From Clostridiales bacterium (GTDB lineage: Bacteria; Bacillota; Clostridia; Christensenellales; CAG-138): a DNA stretch of 6,490 bases. The notes beneath the pieces are model-generated. The model was given only the letters and a program-made list of their open reading frames with translations. It had not been told where the DNA came from and did no database searches. The translations under genes and the position numbers were made by a program. Shown here in pieces: positions 6,185-6,490 of the stretch; the stretch's first letter is position 1; each line of letters opens with the position of its first letter. The stretch covers positions 1 to 6,490 of the forward strand of contig DNFZ01000146.1 of NCBI GenBank assembly GCA_003486785.1, in the 5' to 3' direction.

Positions 6185-6227
6185 GGCGTTATTTGCGATG
6201 CTGCCGGTATCAGCCGGCATCCATCCG

Positions 6228-6410
6228 CTACTTTCCTTTTCTGGTATACTGACGCATGCTCGTGCTCATCAGCTTGCCCGCCATCGATGGATTGCGCGCG
6301 ACGCTGTTGGTCGGGCTCGTCTTTTCCAGCGCGCGAAATCCTTCCGTTTGCGGGTCGTTCCCGTCGGTTTTCTTGAGCAAATGCGGCAGTTTGCCGATAT
6401 TTTTTTTCAT
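6228..6410 (-). CDS. Small basic hypothetical protein (60 residues)
   Basis: I do not recognise this protein. It is complete: ATG at 6410, TAG at 6230-6228, with GAGAGG (6425-6420) as ribosome site 9 nt before the start and a TGATACAAT extended -10 further upstream. The product is strongly basic (9 Lys and 4 Arg against 4 acidic residues), begins MKKNIGKLPHLLKK, has no cysteine, no hydrophobic segment long enough to be a membrane helix and no clear signal peptide, and is rich in Ser, Thr, Asn and Met in its second half (AGKLMSTSMRQYTRKGK at the end). It is therefore probably a soluble cytoplasmic or nucleic-acid-associated protein, but that is only a guess from charge. The regulatory signals and the convergent terminator downstream argue that it is a real gene and not chance. 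The sugar genes face it from the opposite strand, so a shared role is not implied. Confidence 0.6.
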   Translation of the reverse strand: MKKNIGKLPHLLKKTDGNDPQTEGFRALEKTSPTNSVARNPSMAGKLMSTSMRQYTRKGK

Positions 6411-6437
6411 ATTGTCGTACCTCTCGTTTCCTCATCC

Positions 6438-6446
6438 ATTGTATCA
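6438..6446 (-). promoter_or_regulatory. Extended -10 promoter element for the small minus-strand gene
   Basis: On the minus strand the sequence reads TGATACAAT, matching the extended -10 TGN-TATAAT with one mismatch. It lies 27 nt upstream of the small gene's ATG. No good -35 is at the normal spacing (a TTGTGG is 20 nt away). The expected transcript would start near 6431 and have a leader of about 20 nt including the GAGAGG site. Confidence 0.45.
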
Positions 6447-6490
6447 GAAAAAACCATAGCCCGCCACAATATACCCCGTCACTACCTAGC

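Noticed and set aside
6197..6225. TGCCGG-TATCAG-CCGGCA hairpin (6202-6219) near the end of the small gene
   Set aside because: It has a 6-bp stem and no T-run on either side. The neighbouring 9-bp hairpin is a better terminator, so this was left out of the feature list.
6110..6376. Plus-strand 88-codon frame after the phosphofructokinase
   Set aside because: It reads through the 6163-6184 terminator hairpin and is antisense to the better supported small minus-strand gene. The ribosome site is weak.

Overview
The window is about 6.5 kb of moderately GC-rich DNA. It carries one plus-strand block of sugar-catabolism genes and, at the right edge, a small convergent minus-strand gene. Strong GGAGG-type ribosome sites, AT-rich gaps with sigma-A-like elements, a PPi-type phosphofructokinase and a class II aldolase all suggest an anaerobic member of the Bacillota (Clostridia-like), perhaps a gut lineage. 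That placement is inference: there is no rRNA or other phylogenetic marker here.

Layout. 3-170: the C-terminal end of a major-facilitator sugar permease, cut by the left edge. 274-1185: class II ketose-bisphosphate aldolase. 1266-2303: a xylose-isomerase-family TIM-barrel protein. 2304-2437: an AT-rich regulatory gap with a promoter-like pair, a palindrome and a strong hairpin. 2438-3463: PfkB/ribokinase-family sugar kinase. 3467-4690: a mannitol-1-phosphate 5-dehydrogenase-like polyol-phosphate dehydrogenase, 3 nt after the kinase. 4809-6101: 6-phosphofructokinase with PPi-type residues. 6163-6184: a hairpin that can terminate transcription from both sides. 6228-6410, minus strand: an unrecognised 60-residue basic protein with its own promoter-like element and ribosome site.

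How the genes may work together (inference from families and adjacency). A sugar or sugar alcohol enters through the permease. The isomerase converts aldose to ketose. The PfkB kinase makes a sugar phosphate or polyol phosphate. The dehydrogenase interconverts a hexitol phosphate and a ketohexose phosphate. The phosphofructokinase adds the second phosphate, probably from pyrophosphate, and the aldolase splits the bisphosphate into triose phosphates. All the steps from an imported hexose or hexitol to triose phosphate would be present, but the actual substrate cannot be read from the sequence.

Most notable points: a His at a position that is a metal-ligand Asp in classical xylose isomerase, an Asn at a normally Asp site in the phosphofructokinase, and the structured gap before the kinase. 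I see no CRISPR array, tRNA, rRNA, insertion sequence, phage gene or defence system. I regard this as a mostly conventional carbohydrate operon of uncertain substrate rather than a new kind of system.
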